Origin: NCEH01 sp002257205
GTDB taxonomy: Bacteria > Pseudomonadota > Alphaproteobacteria > Rhizobiales > Xanthobacteraceae
Strand: one strand, 5' to 3'
DNA length: 64,000 bases
Assembly (NCBI RefSeq): GCF_043195105.1
Contig: NZ_JBAFWO010000003.1
In this document: positions 26,641-34,920 of the stretch, piece after piece
Numbering within the stretch: the first letter of the stretch is position 1
Layout: each line of letters starts with the position of its first letter
Position numbers and translations under genes: made by a program
The notes under the pieces: model-generated
Database searches by the model: none
Told to the model about the DNA's origin: nothing
What the model saw: the letters and a program-made list of their open reading frames with translations, nothing else

Positions 26641-28233
26641 TCATGCGACCGGCTGCACCTCGCTCCGCCAGCGCTCGATTTCGGCGAGCTCGGCCTCGGG
26701 GCGCTCCTGCTCCACCCGTCCCTGCCCGAGGAACAAGGCGCCGGCATCGGCATCAAGGGTCAGCCAGTCGCCCTGGCGCAGCAGGGTGGTTCCGACCAGC
26801 GCCGTCTGGGCCACGGCATCGATCTTCAACGCCGCGCAGCCGACGATGCAGGGCTTGCCCAATTGACGCGCCACCAGCGCCGCATGGGCGGTGCGCCCGC
26901 CCACCGCCGTCACGATGCCATTCGCCGCCGCGAACCCGGCCACATCGCTCGTGCTGGTATCGGGACGAACCAGCACCACCGGCGTCCCGGCGGCCGCAAG
27001 GCGCACCGCGCTTTGCGAATCAAAGGCGATCCGCCCGACGGCAACCCCCACCGATGCGCTGATGCCGCGCGCCACGGGGGCGCTCACATTCACCAGCCGC
27101 TTCGTGACCAGGCCTGCGAGGTCCACGTCGGCGAGCCGGGCCAGCCCCTCGGCCGGGGAGATGAGGCCCTCGGTCACGAGATCGATGGCGAATCGCAGGG
27201 CGGCGCGCGGGGTCCGCTTGGCGGCGCGGGTCTGGAGAATCCAGAGCACCCCTTCGTCGATGGTGAATTCCACGTCCTGGATGTCGCGAAAGGCCTGCTC
27301 CAGCTGTGCCAGCCGCGTGCGCAGATCGCGCGCTGCCTGGGGCGCCGCCCGCAGGATCGCGGCCTCGGTGTCCGGGGTGCGGCTGCCGGAGACGACATCC
27401 TCGCCCTGGGCGCCGAACAGCACGTCGATCACCGGCTCGGCCCGGCCGCTCGAGGGGTCGCGGGAGAATGCGACGCCCGCGCCGGAGGACAGGCCGCGAT
27501 TGCCATAGACCATCGCCTGAACGGTCACCGCCGTGCCCTGCAGATCCTCCAATTGCTGAAGCCGGCGATAGGTGGTGGCGCGATCGCTGGTCCAGGAGCG
27601 ATAGACCGCACGCGCCGCCGCCTCGACCTGCGCCTGCGGATCGCCCGGCAGATCGAGGTCCGCCGCGTCGATCAGCCGTTCATACGCGCCCGCCAGCCGC
27701 TCCAGCGCCTCGCCGTCCAGATCCGCCTCGCTCGCTGCCCCCTCGGCGCGCGTGATGGTCTCGCGAGCATGGGCGAACGCCGCGCCATCCGCCCCCAGCA
27801 CGACGTCGGCGAAGCTCTCCAGGAACCGGCGCCGGCAATCCCAGGCGAAACGCGGGTTGCCGCTGGTGCGGATCAGACCCTGGACCGCTTCTGTGGTGCA
27901 GCCGACATTCAGCACCGTATCCAGCATGCCCGGCATCGACCGCGCGGCGCCCGACCGGACGGAGACCAGAAGCGGCTGGCGCCGGTCGCCGAACACTTTT
28001 CCAGTGGCCTGCTCCAGGAACGCCAGACCCTCCCGAAGCCCGTCCTTGAGCTTGTGCAGGGCATTGTCTTCACCCCGCACGATGGCGGCGCACAGATCCA
28101 CCGGCAGTACGAAGGCGGGCGGAACCGGCAGGCCCAGGGCCGCCATGCGCGCCAGATTGGCGGCCTTGGCGCCGATGATGTCGGCGGAAGGTGTCGCGGT
28201 GGACCCGCCACCGATGCGTGCGATGTGCATCAT
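26641..28233 (-). CDS. PPDK-like protein lacking the PEP/pyruvate-binding domain
   Basis: A 530-residue protein related to pyruvate phosphate dikinase (normally about 880). The ATP-grasp part is well kept: GAKAANLARMAALGLPVPP, LLVSVRSGAARSMPGMLDTV and IQDVEFTIDEGVLWILQTR. The swivelling phosphohistidine domain follows, with GGRTAHAALVAR and the phosphoryl-carrying His at residue 450. The Thr that regulatory proteins phosphorylate in true PPDK is also present. The C-terminal PEP-binding TIM barrel is absent, so it cannot make PEP alone and could only do the ATP (plus Pi) to phospho-His half reaction. It starts 10 bases after the stop of the PhoU-like gene. AGGAGGG precedes two adjacent ATGs (28233 and 28230). 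Confidence 0.85.
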   Translation of the reverse strand: MMHIARIGGGSTATPSADIIGAKAANLARMAALGLPVPPAFVLPVDLCAAIVRGEDNALHKLKDGLREGLAFLEQATGKVFGDRRQPLLVSVRSGAARSMPGMLDTVLNVGCTTEAVQGLIRTSGNPRFAWDCRRRFLESFADVVLGADGAAFAHARETITRAEGAASEADLDGEALERLAGAYERLIDAADLDLPGDPQAQVEAAARAVYRSWTSDRATTYRRLQQLEDLQGTAVTVQAMVYGNRGLSSGAGVAFSRDPSSGRAEPVIDVLFGAQGEDVVSGSRTPDTEAAILRAAPQAARDLRTRLAQLEQAFRDIQDVEFTIDEGVLWILQTRAAKRTPRAALRFAIDLVTEGLISPAEGLARLADVDLAGLVTKRLVNVSAPVARGISASVGVAVGRIAFDSQSAVRLAAAGTPVVLVRPDTSTSDVAGFAAANGIVTAVGGRTAHAALVARQLGKPCIVGCAALKIDAVAQTALVGTTLLRQGDWLTLDADAGALFLGQGRVEQERPEAELAEIERWRSEVQPVA

Positions 28234-28243
28234 ACCCTCCTAG

Positions 28244-30172
28244 TCACTTTGAAAGATCGGCGAGCACATGCTCGCGCAACACATGGCCGAAGGCGGCCAG
28301 CCGGTCGGTGGCGCGTTCCAGGGTCCGCGCGAGATCGAGCGCGCCGAGCGCGGTCTTCAGATCGTAGGTCTCGGTAAGCACCAGAGCGGTCACCGCCCGC
28401 TCGGCCGCGTCACCCGCATGCTCTTGCTCGATCAGCCGGCCCACGGCGGCCAATGCGTCTTCCGACTCGATGCGCTGCCCCTCCGGCACATCGGCGGCAG
28501 CAAGGGTGCCACTGGCTGCGGCCCCCGCTCCCGTCACCGCCGCCGCGCACAGGTCCGCGAGCGGCTTCAGCAAAGCGGAAGGAAGCCCGTCCGGCACCAG
28601 GGAGGCGACGAATGCGGCCTGCTCCAGCTCGTCGATCGCCTCCTCCATGCTGTTCACCAGGCGCACGATGGCCGGATCGGCATCGAACCGCGCGGCGGTA
28701 TTGCGCGCCTCCAGGGCGATGCGGTCGGCCTTTTCCTCGATTCGCCGCGCCGCGTTCGCCAAGCGGTCGCGATCGAACGGGCGCTCCGCCTGCTGCTCCG
28801 CAATCCCATGAGCGATGGCGACGGCGACTTCCCGCGCCAACCCCGCCTGACGCACCACGATCGCCAGCAAGGTAGCCTCGACCCGCTGCATGTGCCGCAC
28901 CAGATCGGCCTCGATCTGATCGCGCGCGAGCCGCACCGAGCTGCCGTTCAGCAAGGCTTGCGCGGAGACCTTCAGAACCGTTTTAAGAAAATCCACGGCG
29001 GCATCGCGCCCCAGCGCGGCGTCGAGCCGCTCCCCGAAGCCGATGCGCGTCGGGGCCGCGTGATGGACGGCGGCGGCCACAAGCTCGCTGCCGCCCAGCT
29101 CCAGGAAACCGCGCTGCCCCACCTTGTTGCGCGCCGCCCAATCGAGCACTCGCACCGCGTCGGCCTTGGTCACCCAGTTGCGCAGTACCTTGCGCGCCTT
29201 GTTCCAGTCGATCAGGAACACGAGCGAGGCGCCGACCTCTGCCAGAAAGGCGTCGCGCGCCGCCGCATCGCCATAGGGATAACGGCCGGTAACGAGATAG
29301 AACACGCCGTCATCACCGAGCGCCTCCCCGCTCTTGCGCTCCAGCCCGCTCCATTGGGCGGGGAAATCCCGCAACAGGCCGGTGAAGAACTTGGCCCGTG
29401 CCAGATGCACGTCGGTATAAGTGACGGTGACGGCCCCGCCTTCCACCGAGATCACCACCACATGAGCGTCGGTCTCGCCGATATCATTCTGAAGGGTGAG
29501 GCGCGTGCCGGAGCGCGCCGCGGTGGTGGACAGGCCCGGATGATCGAATTTGAGTGCCTGCGTCGAATCTAGTCCCCGCATGAAGGCTTCGACCGCCGGG
29601 CGATCCTCAGGCAGCAGCCCGAAGGCATGGGCGCCGGCAATCACTTCTTCCGCATGCAGCGCGGACAGGCGATTGAGCGCCCTGTGCAAATCCATCACCA
29701 GCCGGTGCAGGCTTTCGCCACCATGCTCCGACAGGCCGGTCAGCTGGGAAATCAGCGCGAGATCCAGGGTATCCTCGACGCCGAGCGGCAGCGCCGCCTT
29801 GAGCCCCCCCAGCCGGGAGAGGCCGGCATCGCCCTCCACCTTGTCGCCGGCGGCCACGCAGCGCGCCATGGTTTCCACATCATTCCAGATGGCGAGGCCA
29901 AGATCGCCCAGGCCCGGCGCATGGACCCGCCCTTCGGGAAGCAATGCGGCCGCGCCGATCAGTGCCTCCATGGCCGCCGCGTCGAGCCCTGCGGCCCGGC
30001 ATTCCTCCGCCAGGTCGAACGGCGCTGCCTGCGGCGTGCGGGCATGGCGTCCGGCACCCTGGAGCACGCTGAGGCGCGCCTTCACCTGGTCATTCGCGCG
30101 CAGGCCCTCGGCGATAAGCGCGGGGAGAAGGATGTCGCCCTGCCCCAGGCGCTCGATGATTTCGGTTTTCAT
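28244..30172 (-). CDS. Large protein with PhoU/DUF47-like C-terminus
   Basis: 642 residues, no signal peptide. The C-terminal third (about 430-642) is helical with repeated E/D-rich helices and the ending LERATDRLAAFGHVLREHVLADL, which recalls PhoU/DUF47 helical bundles. The middle (about 240-400) contains beta-rich blocks (DVHLARAKFFTGLL, SLVFLIDWNKARKVLRNWV) that I do not recognise. GAGGG lies eight bases before the ATG at 30172; a GTG at 30181 is an alternative. It is the first gene of a two-gene operon with the PPDK-like protein. Both the PhoU-like reading and any role in phosphoryl transfer are inference. Confidence 0.6.
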   Translation of the reverse strand: MKTEIIERLGQGDILLPALIAEGLRANDQVKARLSVLQGAGRHARTPQAAPFDLAEECRAAGLDAAAMEALIGAAALLPEGRVHAPGLGDLGLAIWNDVETMARCVAAGDKVEGDAGLSRLGGLKAALPLGVEDTLDLALISQLTGLSEHGGESLHRLVMDLHRALNRLSALHAEEVIAGAHAFGLLPEDRPAVEAFMRGLDSTQALKFDHPGLSTTAARSGTRLTLQNDIGETDAHVVVISVEGGAVTVTYTDVHLARAKFFTGLLRDFPAQWSGLERKSGEALGDDGVFYLVTGRYPYGDAAARDAFLAEVGASLVFLIDWNKARKVLRNWVTKADAVRVLDWAARNKVGQRGFLELGGSELVAAAVHHAAPTRIGFGERLDAALGRDAAVDFLKTVLKVSAQALLNGSSVRLARDQIEADLVRHMQRVEATLLAIVVRQAGLAREVAVAIAHGIAEQQAERPFDRDRLANAARRIEEKADRIALEARNTAARFDADPAIVRLVNSMEEAIDELEQAAFVASLVPDGLPSALLKPLADLCAAAVTGAGAAASGTLAAADVPEGQRIESEDALAAVGRLIEQEHAGDAAERAVTALVLTETYDLKTALGALDLARTLERATDRLAAFGHVLREHVLADLSK

Positions 30173-30620
30173 GACTGCCACCCTCGTCGGTCGCCTGGGA
30201 CCAAAGCATGGGGGGCCAGAGATGTGATTGCGGCAGGTCAGTCATGAGGATGTCATGTTTGTTCAAGACCTGACGGACCACGGCATCGCTCCGCGAGGCG
30301 GTAACGCCCTTCCGGGGGGCACCGCGCCTTGATCGCAGTGCAAACTGCTGCCATAAAATACCCTGTGAATCCGCGAAAGGCTCAGTACGTTTTCGACCTG
30401 GGTCCTTTGTGCGTTCGCTGAATCTGCACGTGCGGCGGCGCGCAAGGCTTGGCGGCCTGCGAATTCCGCCCACAATCGAGCCACGAGGACCGGGCTGGAA
30501 AGAAGCCGGGCCGCACCGCATGGCCCTATCTGACGCGGCAGCGGCGCGCGTCCTTTCGCGCCCGCCCTCAGCCGCCCGACAGGCTATTGTGCAACGAAGG
30601 CGCCTCGATCGGCGCGGGCA
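30173..30620. other. Divergent intergenic region (PhoU-like operon / kdsD)
   Basis: No supported gene in 448 bases. It should carry the promoters of both flanking operons. A short direct repeat GTCATGAGGAT/GTCATG lies at about 30242-30257. Open frames crossing the region have no ribosome binding sites. Confidence 0.5.
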
Positions 30621-31640
30621 ATGATAAAAGAGACGAAGACCTTGCGTTTATCTGCCACCACCGCCCCGGAGAGGATAAGCGCCACCTTGGCGTCCGCAGT
30701 GCGGGCCGTCGAACTGGAAGCGCGCGGCCTCGCGCAATTGGGGGCGATGCTGCTGGGACCGCTCGGCGCCGCGTTCGAGAAGGCTGTCGACTTGGTTATG
30801 GCCTCGCGCGGCCGCGTGGTCATCAGCGGCATGGGCAAAAGCGGCCATATCGCCCGCAAGATCGCCGCCACCATGGCTTCGACCGGCACCCCGTCTTTTT
30901 TCATGCATCCGGCGGAAGCGAGCCACGGCGACCTCGGTATGGTGACGAAGGACGACGTGCTGATCCTCGTCTCCTGGTCAGGCGAAACCGCGGAATTCCG
31001 GCCCGTCATCGAATATGGCAAGCGCTTTTCCATTCCGATGATCGCGCTGACCTCGAGGCAGGACAGCACGATCGCGCGCGCAAGCGACGTCGCGCTCATT
31101 CTTCCCTCGGCGGAGGAGGCCTGCCCGAACAAGCTGGCCCCGACCACCTCCACCACCCTTCAGCTGGTTATGGGGGATGCGCTCGCCGTGACGCTGCTGG
31201 AGCGGCGCGGCTTCTCGCCGGAGCAGTTCAAGGTGTTCCACCCCGGCGGAAAACTCGGAACGATCCTGATCCGCGCCGCCGACCTGATGCATTCCGGCCC
31301 TGCCCTGCCCGTGGTGACGCCGGATACGCCGGTGCCCGAGGTTCTCCTTGCCATGAGCGCGGGCCGGCTTGGCTGCGTGCTCGTGAAGGCGGAGGACGGC
31401 AGCCTTCGGGGAATCGTGACCGACGGCGACATTCGGCGCGCAGTGACCGAAGGCGATCTCGCGGGCCTTGTCAGCACGTTCATGACCAAGTCGCCGGTGA
31501 GCGTGCCACCGTCCACGCTCGCGAGCGAATGCGTCGCCTTGATGAATGAGCGGCGTATCACGGTTCTCGTCATCAGCGAGGGCACAAAGCCGGTCGGCCT
31601 CCTTCACATGCATGACCTCCTACGCGCCGGCATAGGCTGA
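30621..31640 (+). CDS. kdsD: D-arabinose 5-phosphate isomerase, KpsF/GutQ family
   Basis: Converts ribulose 5-phosphate to arabinose 5-phosphate, the first step to Kdo of LPS. The 339 residues show the SIS domain (VVISGMGKSGHIARKIAATMASTG, then HPAEASHGDLGM with the catalytic His and Glu, and SWSGET), then two CBS repeats (from about residue 215). The FHPGGKLG linker is a family signature. It is the first plus-strand gene of the polysaccharide region. The start is plausible but has only a weak ribosome site. Confidence 0.93.
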   Translation: MIKETKTLRLSATTAPERISATLASAVRAVELEARGLAQLGAMLLGPLGAAFEKAVDLVMASRGRVVISGMGKSGHIARKIAATMASTGTPSFFMHPAEASHGDLGMVTKDDVLILVSWSGETAEFRPVIEYGKRFSIPMIALTSRQDSTIARASDVALILPSAEEACPNKLAPTTSTTLQLVMGDALAVTLLERRGFSPEQFKVFHPGGKLGTILIRAADLMHSGPALPVVTPDTPVPEVLLAMSAGRLGCVLVKAEDGSLRGIVTDGDIRRAVTEGDLAGLVSTFMTKSPVSVPPSTLASECVALMNERRITVLVISEGTKPVGLLHMHDLLRAGIG

Positions 31641-31791
31641 GGTGCGAAGGTCGCACGCTTGTTGATACTCCCGTTCGTGAGGCGCGACGCGCTTTCCGGA
31701 CATCCGTTGGTGCGCGCCGAATGCGGCGGCGGCCCCTCCCTTGTGCATGGGCGATCCGCTAACGTGCAACCGGATTTGGAACGGACCGCAC

Positions 31792-34700
31792 ATGCCCTAT
31801 CCCCCCGGCACCACCGCCATCTTCGGAATACGGATCGCCATTGCCTGTGCCGGGCTGCTGTGCCTGCTCGCTAGCGCGCGTGCCGAAGGTCCGGCGGCGC
31901 GACAATCGGAACCGCAGTCGAATATCCCGACCGCGCCGCAGGTCTGGGATGGCCACCACTGGGTTCCGCCGGACCTGTCGTCCGGCCGCACCCTGCCCCC
32001 GAAGGGAGCGCTGCCCCGCACGACGTCTGCCCGCGCGGCCGACCGCTTCGATGCGCGAGACTATGGGGCGGTTTGCGATGGCAAGTTTCATTCGGCGCAG
32101 GCAGCTCTGGGCATTGCAACACTGGCTGAGCTCACCGGATGGACGAACGAGTTCGGCGCAAAGCCCTATGCGGCTCTTGCCTCTTATCCTTATGGCACCC
32201 TGTTCAACCTGCCTGTCTCTTTGGACGCCGCACCCGGCACCACGACCCTGGCCTTCTCGGTATCGCGGAAGTCCGGTCTCGTGCTGACCACGACGCAGGC
32301 GACGGCTGCAGGCAAGGCCGTCTTGAGCTTTACCGGGCCCTGGGGCATCCCCGACGGCACCCCGGTAACGGGAGAAGGGCTCAAAAGCGGGACCGTGGTG
32401 GATCAGGTGTTCACCTCGCAACTGACCATCACCCCGCCGGCGGCGGAGCCGATCGCCAAGGGCACGCCAATCACTTTTGACGTACAGGGCGTCGGAACTC
32501 CGGTGAAGACGGCGCCACTTGTGCTGACTGTCGCGGCGCCCGTCCCGGTCGGGTCCGCGACCATCACCTTGAGCAGCCCTCCCGGCGCCATCCGCTCGGG
32601 TACCGCTATCGCGGGCGCCGGTCTTGCGGCTCAGACGTTTGTCCGCAGCGTCGATGTCGCACGCGTGACAGTATCGCCGGCCGCGACGGCGGCAATCCCC
32701 GCGGGCTCGACATTGTCCCTCGAAGTTGCGGGGCTTGCAGGGTCAACGCGCGTGCGAATAGCGCCAGCGGCCCTCCCAGGAACCTTTGTTCCTGGCAGTA
32801 GACTTGAGGTCAGGCAGGCAGGGACACCGCGCGGCGGCGTGCCCATTGCCCAGGCGGATCTGCCGAAAGGCATCATCACACTCGCACAGCCACTCGAAGC
32901 CGACCTTCTCGCCGACACGCAAGGCACCCTGACAAGCGGATTCGCGCTCTATCTCCAGGATGTCGGCGGCATCACCGCCGGTATGCTGGTCACCGGCGCT
33001 GGAATTCCGGCAGGAACCTATGTCGAACTGGTCAACCCGTCGACGCAGGAGGTGCGCCTGTCGGGAAATGTGGGCGTCGTCGCGGCCGGGACGGACCTGA
33101 CGTTTTCCTGGCCTTGGCTCGCCAACATAAGGGCGGGCATGCAAGTCTTTGGTCCCGGCATACCCGATGGAACACAGGTGGAAAGCGTGGATGTCAGGAC
33201 CGGCATCGTAACGCTGTCCGCCGCATCGACGACACCACTCAAGGCCGCCACCTCAAATTTCGCAGAATCTCCCGCCAATCGCGGCACGGAGATTACATTC
33301 TATGCGCCATTTACCGATGCCGAAGCCGCAGCTCTTCAGATGGATAGCCTCGGCATCATCGCCGCCGTCAAGTCCGCCGAACAGGGCGGCGGCACGGTGC
33401 GTTTGCCGCCTGGCCACTGCCTGACCGACCAGCCCATCATCGTGCCGGTGCTTTCGCGACGTGATAATATACGTTCCAATGTGGTTTCGATTGTAGGAGA
33501 CGGCATCTACTCTTCTTATCTTGAGCCCATCCGCGATTTCGGTCCATCGGGGTTTGTTCTCTCGTGCGGCGATCCCACCGGAAATATGGACAATTTACGC
33601 GGCATGTATTCGGATGGCGGCACATATTGCCACGGCCACTTTCGTGACTTTCACGTTCGCATGCCCGATAGCAAGCTGACACCTGGGATGCGTCCGAAAG
33701 TTGCCGGCGTTCCTGTCATGATGAGCGGCATCCGCGGCGGACCGCGGCGTGACATGGAAGATCTGTTCATAGAGGGATTCAACACTGGAATTTACTGGCT
33801 GGCGGATCACACGACGCTGCGCCGGCTGTGGATTGTCAGCAACTTCATCGGCATCCGCAACGGCGAACCCATGAAGGTGCTGTTCGGCGACAACGTCTGG
33901 GACGCGGTCGAGATCATCGCCTCCGCCTGGGCGCACGTGAGCGTGCATCCTCAGAGCTTCCTGAACACCGCAATGCTGAAGTCCAATTTCGGGTTCGCCC
34001 CCTATACAGTCTGGTGCGAACCGGGTCTGCCGAGCCCCGGCATGTGCATGCAAGGCTCAACGATTATCCAGCCCAATTGGGAAAGCACCGGCTGCGCCGC
34101 CATAGCGGACGGCAATATCCGCCCGACCAATTCGCCCGATCGCGGCGCGCGGCGGTTCATCCTCTCCGTTCGATTCGAGAATTTCTATTGGTGGGGACAG
34201 GACCCCCGCTTCCAGCCGCAAGGCGGGTGCAAATGGAATGCCTATATTGACCTGCAATCCATGCAAGGTGTGACATTCGACAGCATCTGGCCCAATACGA
34301 TGGCGGTCGTCAAAGGTGCCGCGGGCCTGTTCCGCATCGACCGCTCCAATAATTACGCCGCCAATACCGGAGGCATCCGCATGAGCGGCGACGGGCTGCT
34401 CAATATCCTGAAGCAGTACGCAGGCGCCTGCCAAGAAGTGCTCGCAGGAGTTGGCGGCCCCTTCGCCTCAACGGCCTATTTCACCCGGGCCGAGCGACGG
34501 GTGACACTGGAGGTTCCCGGCACGCTGAACATGCGTCTCAACACCCTCATGGATGCCACGGCCACCACGCTGCAGGCAGGTTCCGTCATGGCAAGCACAC
34601 AAAATTCCAACAGAACCGGCGTACGCTTGGCGCGCCAAGGTGAGGGTGGCGAAACCAGCTTCGCCGGCATCGTCCCGGTCGCCTATCCCTGCCCAATGAC

Positions 34701-34902
34701 CGGCCGGTCTATTGTTGTCGCAACATCTGGGACGGAAATCCCCGTCAGGGTCTCCAAGTCGATAACAATCGGCGCCAATGTTGCCGTCGGCCCTGTGCCG
34801 GGCATCGCAATTCAAGACGCCGACAAACAAAACAGGGCCGTGATCGGGCGGGTTGTGGGTTCGAGCGAAAGGGATCCGGGACTCGCATATCTGGAGAGGT
34901 AG
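31792..34902 (+). CDS. Exported right-handed beta-helix (pectate-lyase-like) protein with repeat insertion
   Basis: 1036 residues with a signal peptide (about 1-32, ending ASARA). Residues 87-97 (DARDYGAVCDG) are the classical start of pectate_lyase_3/tailspike beta-helices, but the helix then breaks. About residues 125-505 are beta-rich repeats of roughly 75-90 residues with motifs such as IPDGTPVTGEG, IPAGTYVELV and IPDGTQVESVD. The beta-helix resumes near 515 (GGTVRLPPGHCLTDQPI) and continues to about 900. The end resembles decoration domains of phage fibres (SIVVATSGTEIPV, then AIGR-like VIGRVVG). It may bind or cleave the polysaccharide made by the neighbours. No catalytic triad was identified. 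Confidence 0.7.
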   Translation: MPYPPGTTAIFGIRIAIACAGLLCLLASARAEGPAARQSEPQSNIPTAPQVWDGHHWVPPDLSSGRTLPPKGALPRTTSARAADRFDARDYGAVCDGKFHSAQAALGIATLAELTGWTNEFGAKPYAALASYPYGTLFNLPVSLDAAPGTTTLAFSVSRKSGLVLTTTQATAAGKAVLSFTGPWGIPDGTPVTGEGLKSGTVVDQVFTSQLTITPPAAEPIAKGTPITFDVQGVGTPVKTAPLVLTVAAPVPVGSATITLSSPPGAIRSGTAIAGAGLAAQTFVRSVDVARVTVSPAATAAIPAGSTLSLEVAGLAGSTRVRIAPAALPGTFVPGSRLEVRQAGTPRGGVPIAQADLPKGIITLAQPLEADLLADTQGTLTSGFALYLQDVGGITAGMLVTGAGIPAGTYVELVNPSTQEVRLSGNVGVVAAGTDLTFSWPWLANIRAGMQVFGPGIPDGTQVESVDVRTGIVTLSAASTTPLKAATSNFAESPANRGTEITFYAPFTDAEAAALQMDSLGIIAAVKSAEQGGGTVRLPPGHCLTDQPIIVPVLSRRDNIRSNVVSIVGDGIYSSYLEPIRDFGPSGFVLSCGDPTGNMDNLRGMYSDGGTYCHGHFRDFHVRMPDSKLTPGMRPKVAGVPVMMSGIRGGPRRDMEDLFIEGFNTGIYWLADHTTLRRLWIVSNFIGIRNGEPMKVLFGDNVWDAVEIIASAWAHVSVHPQSFLNTAMLKSNFGFAPYTVWCEPGLPSPGMCMQGSTIIQPNWESTGCAAIADGNIRPTNSPDRGARRFILSVRFENFYWWGQDPRFQPQGGCKWNAYIDLQSMQGVTFDSIWPNTMAVVKGAAGLFRIDRSNNYAANTGGIRMSGDGLLNILKQYAGACQEVLAGVGGPFASTAYFTRAERRVTLEVPGTLNMRLNTLMDATATTLQAGSVMASTQNSNRTGVRLARQGEGGETSFAGIVPVAYPCPMTGRSIVVATSGTEIPVRVSKSITIGANVAVGPVPGIAIQDADKQNRAVIGRVVGSSERDPGLAYLER

Positions 34903-34920
34903 CGGCCGCTGCCGATGCAC

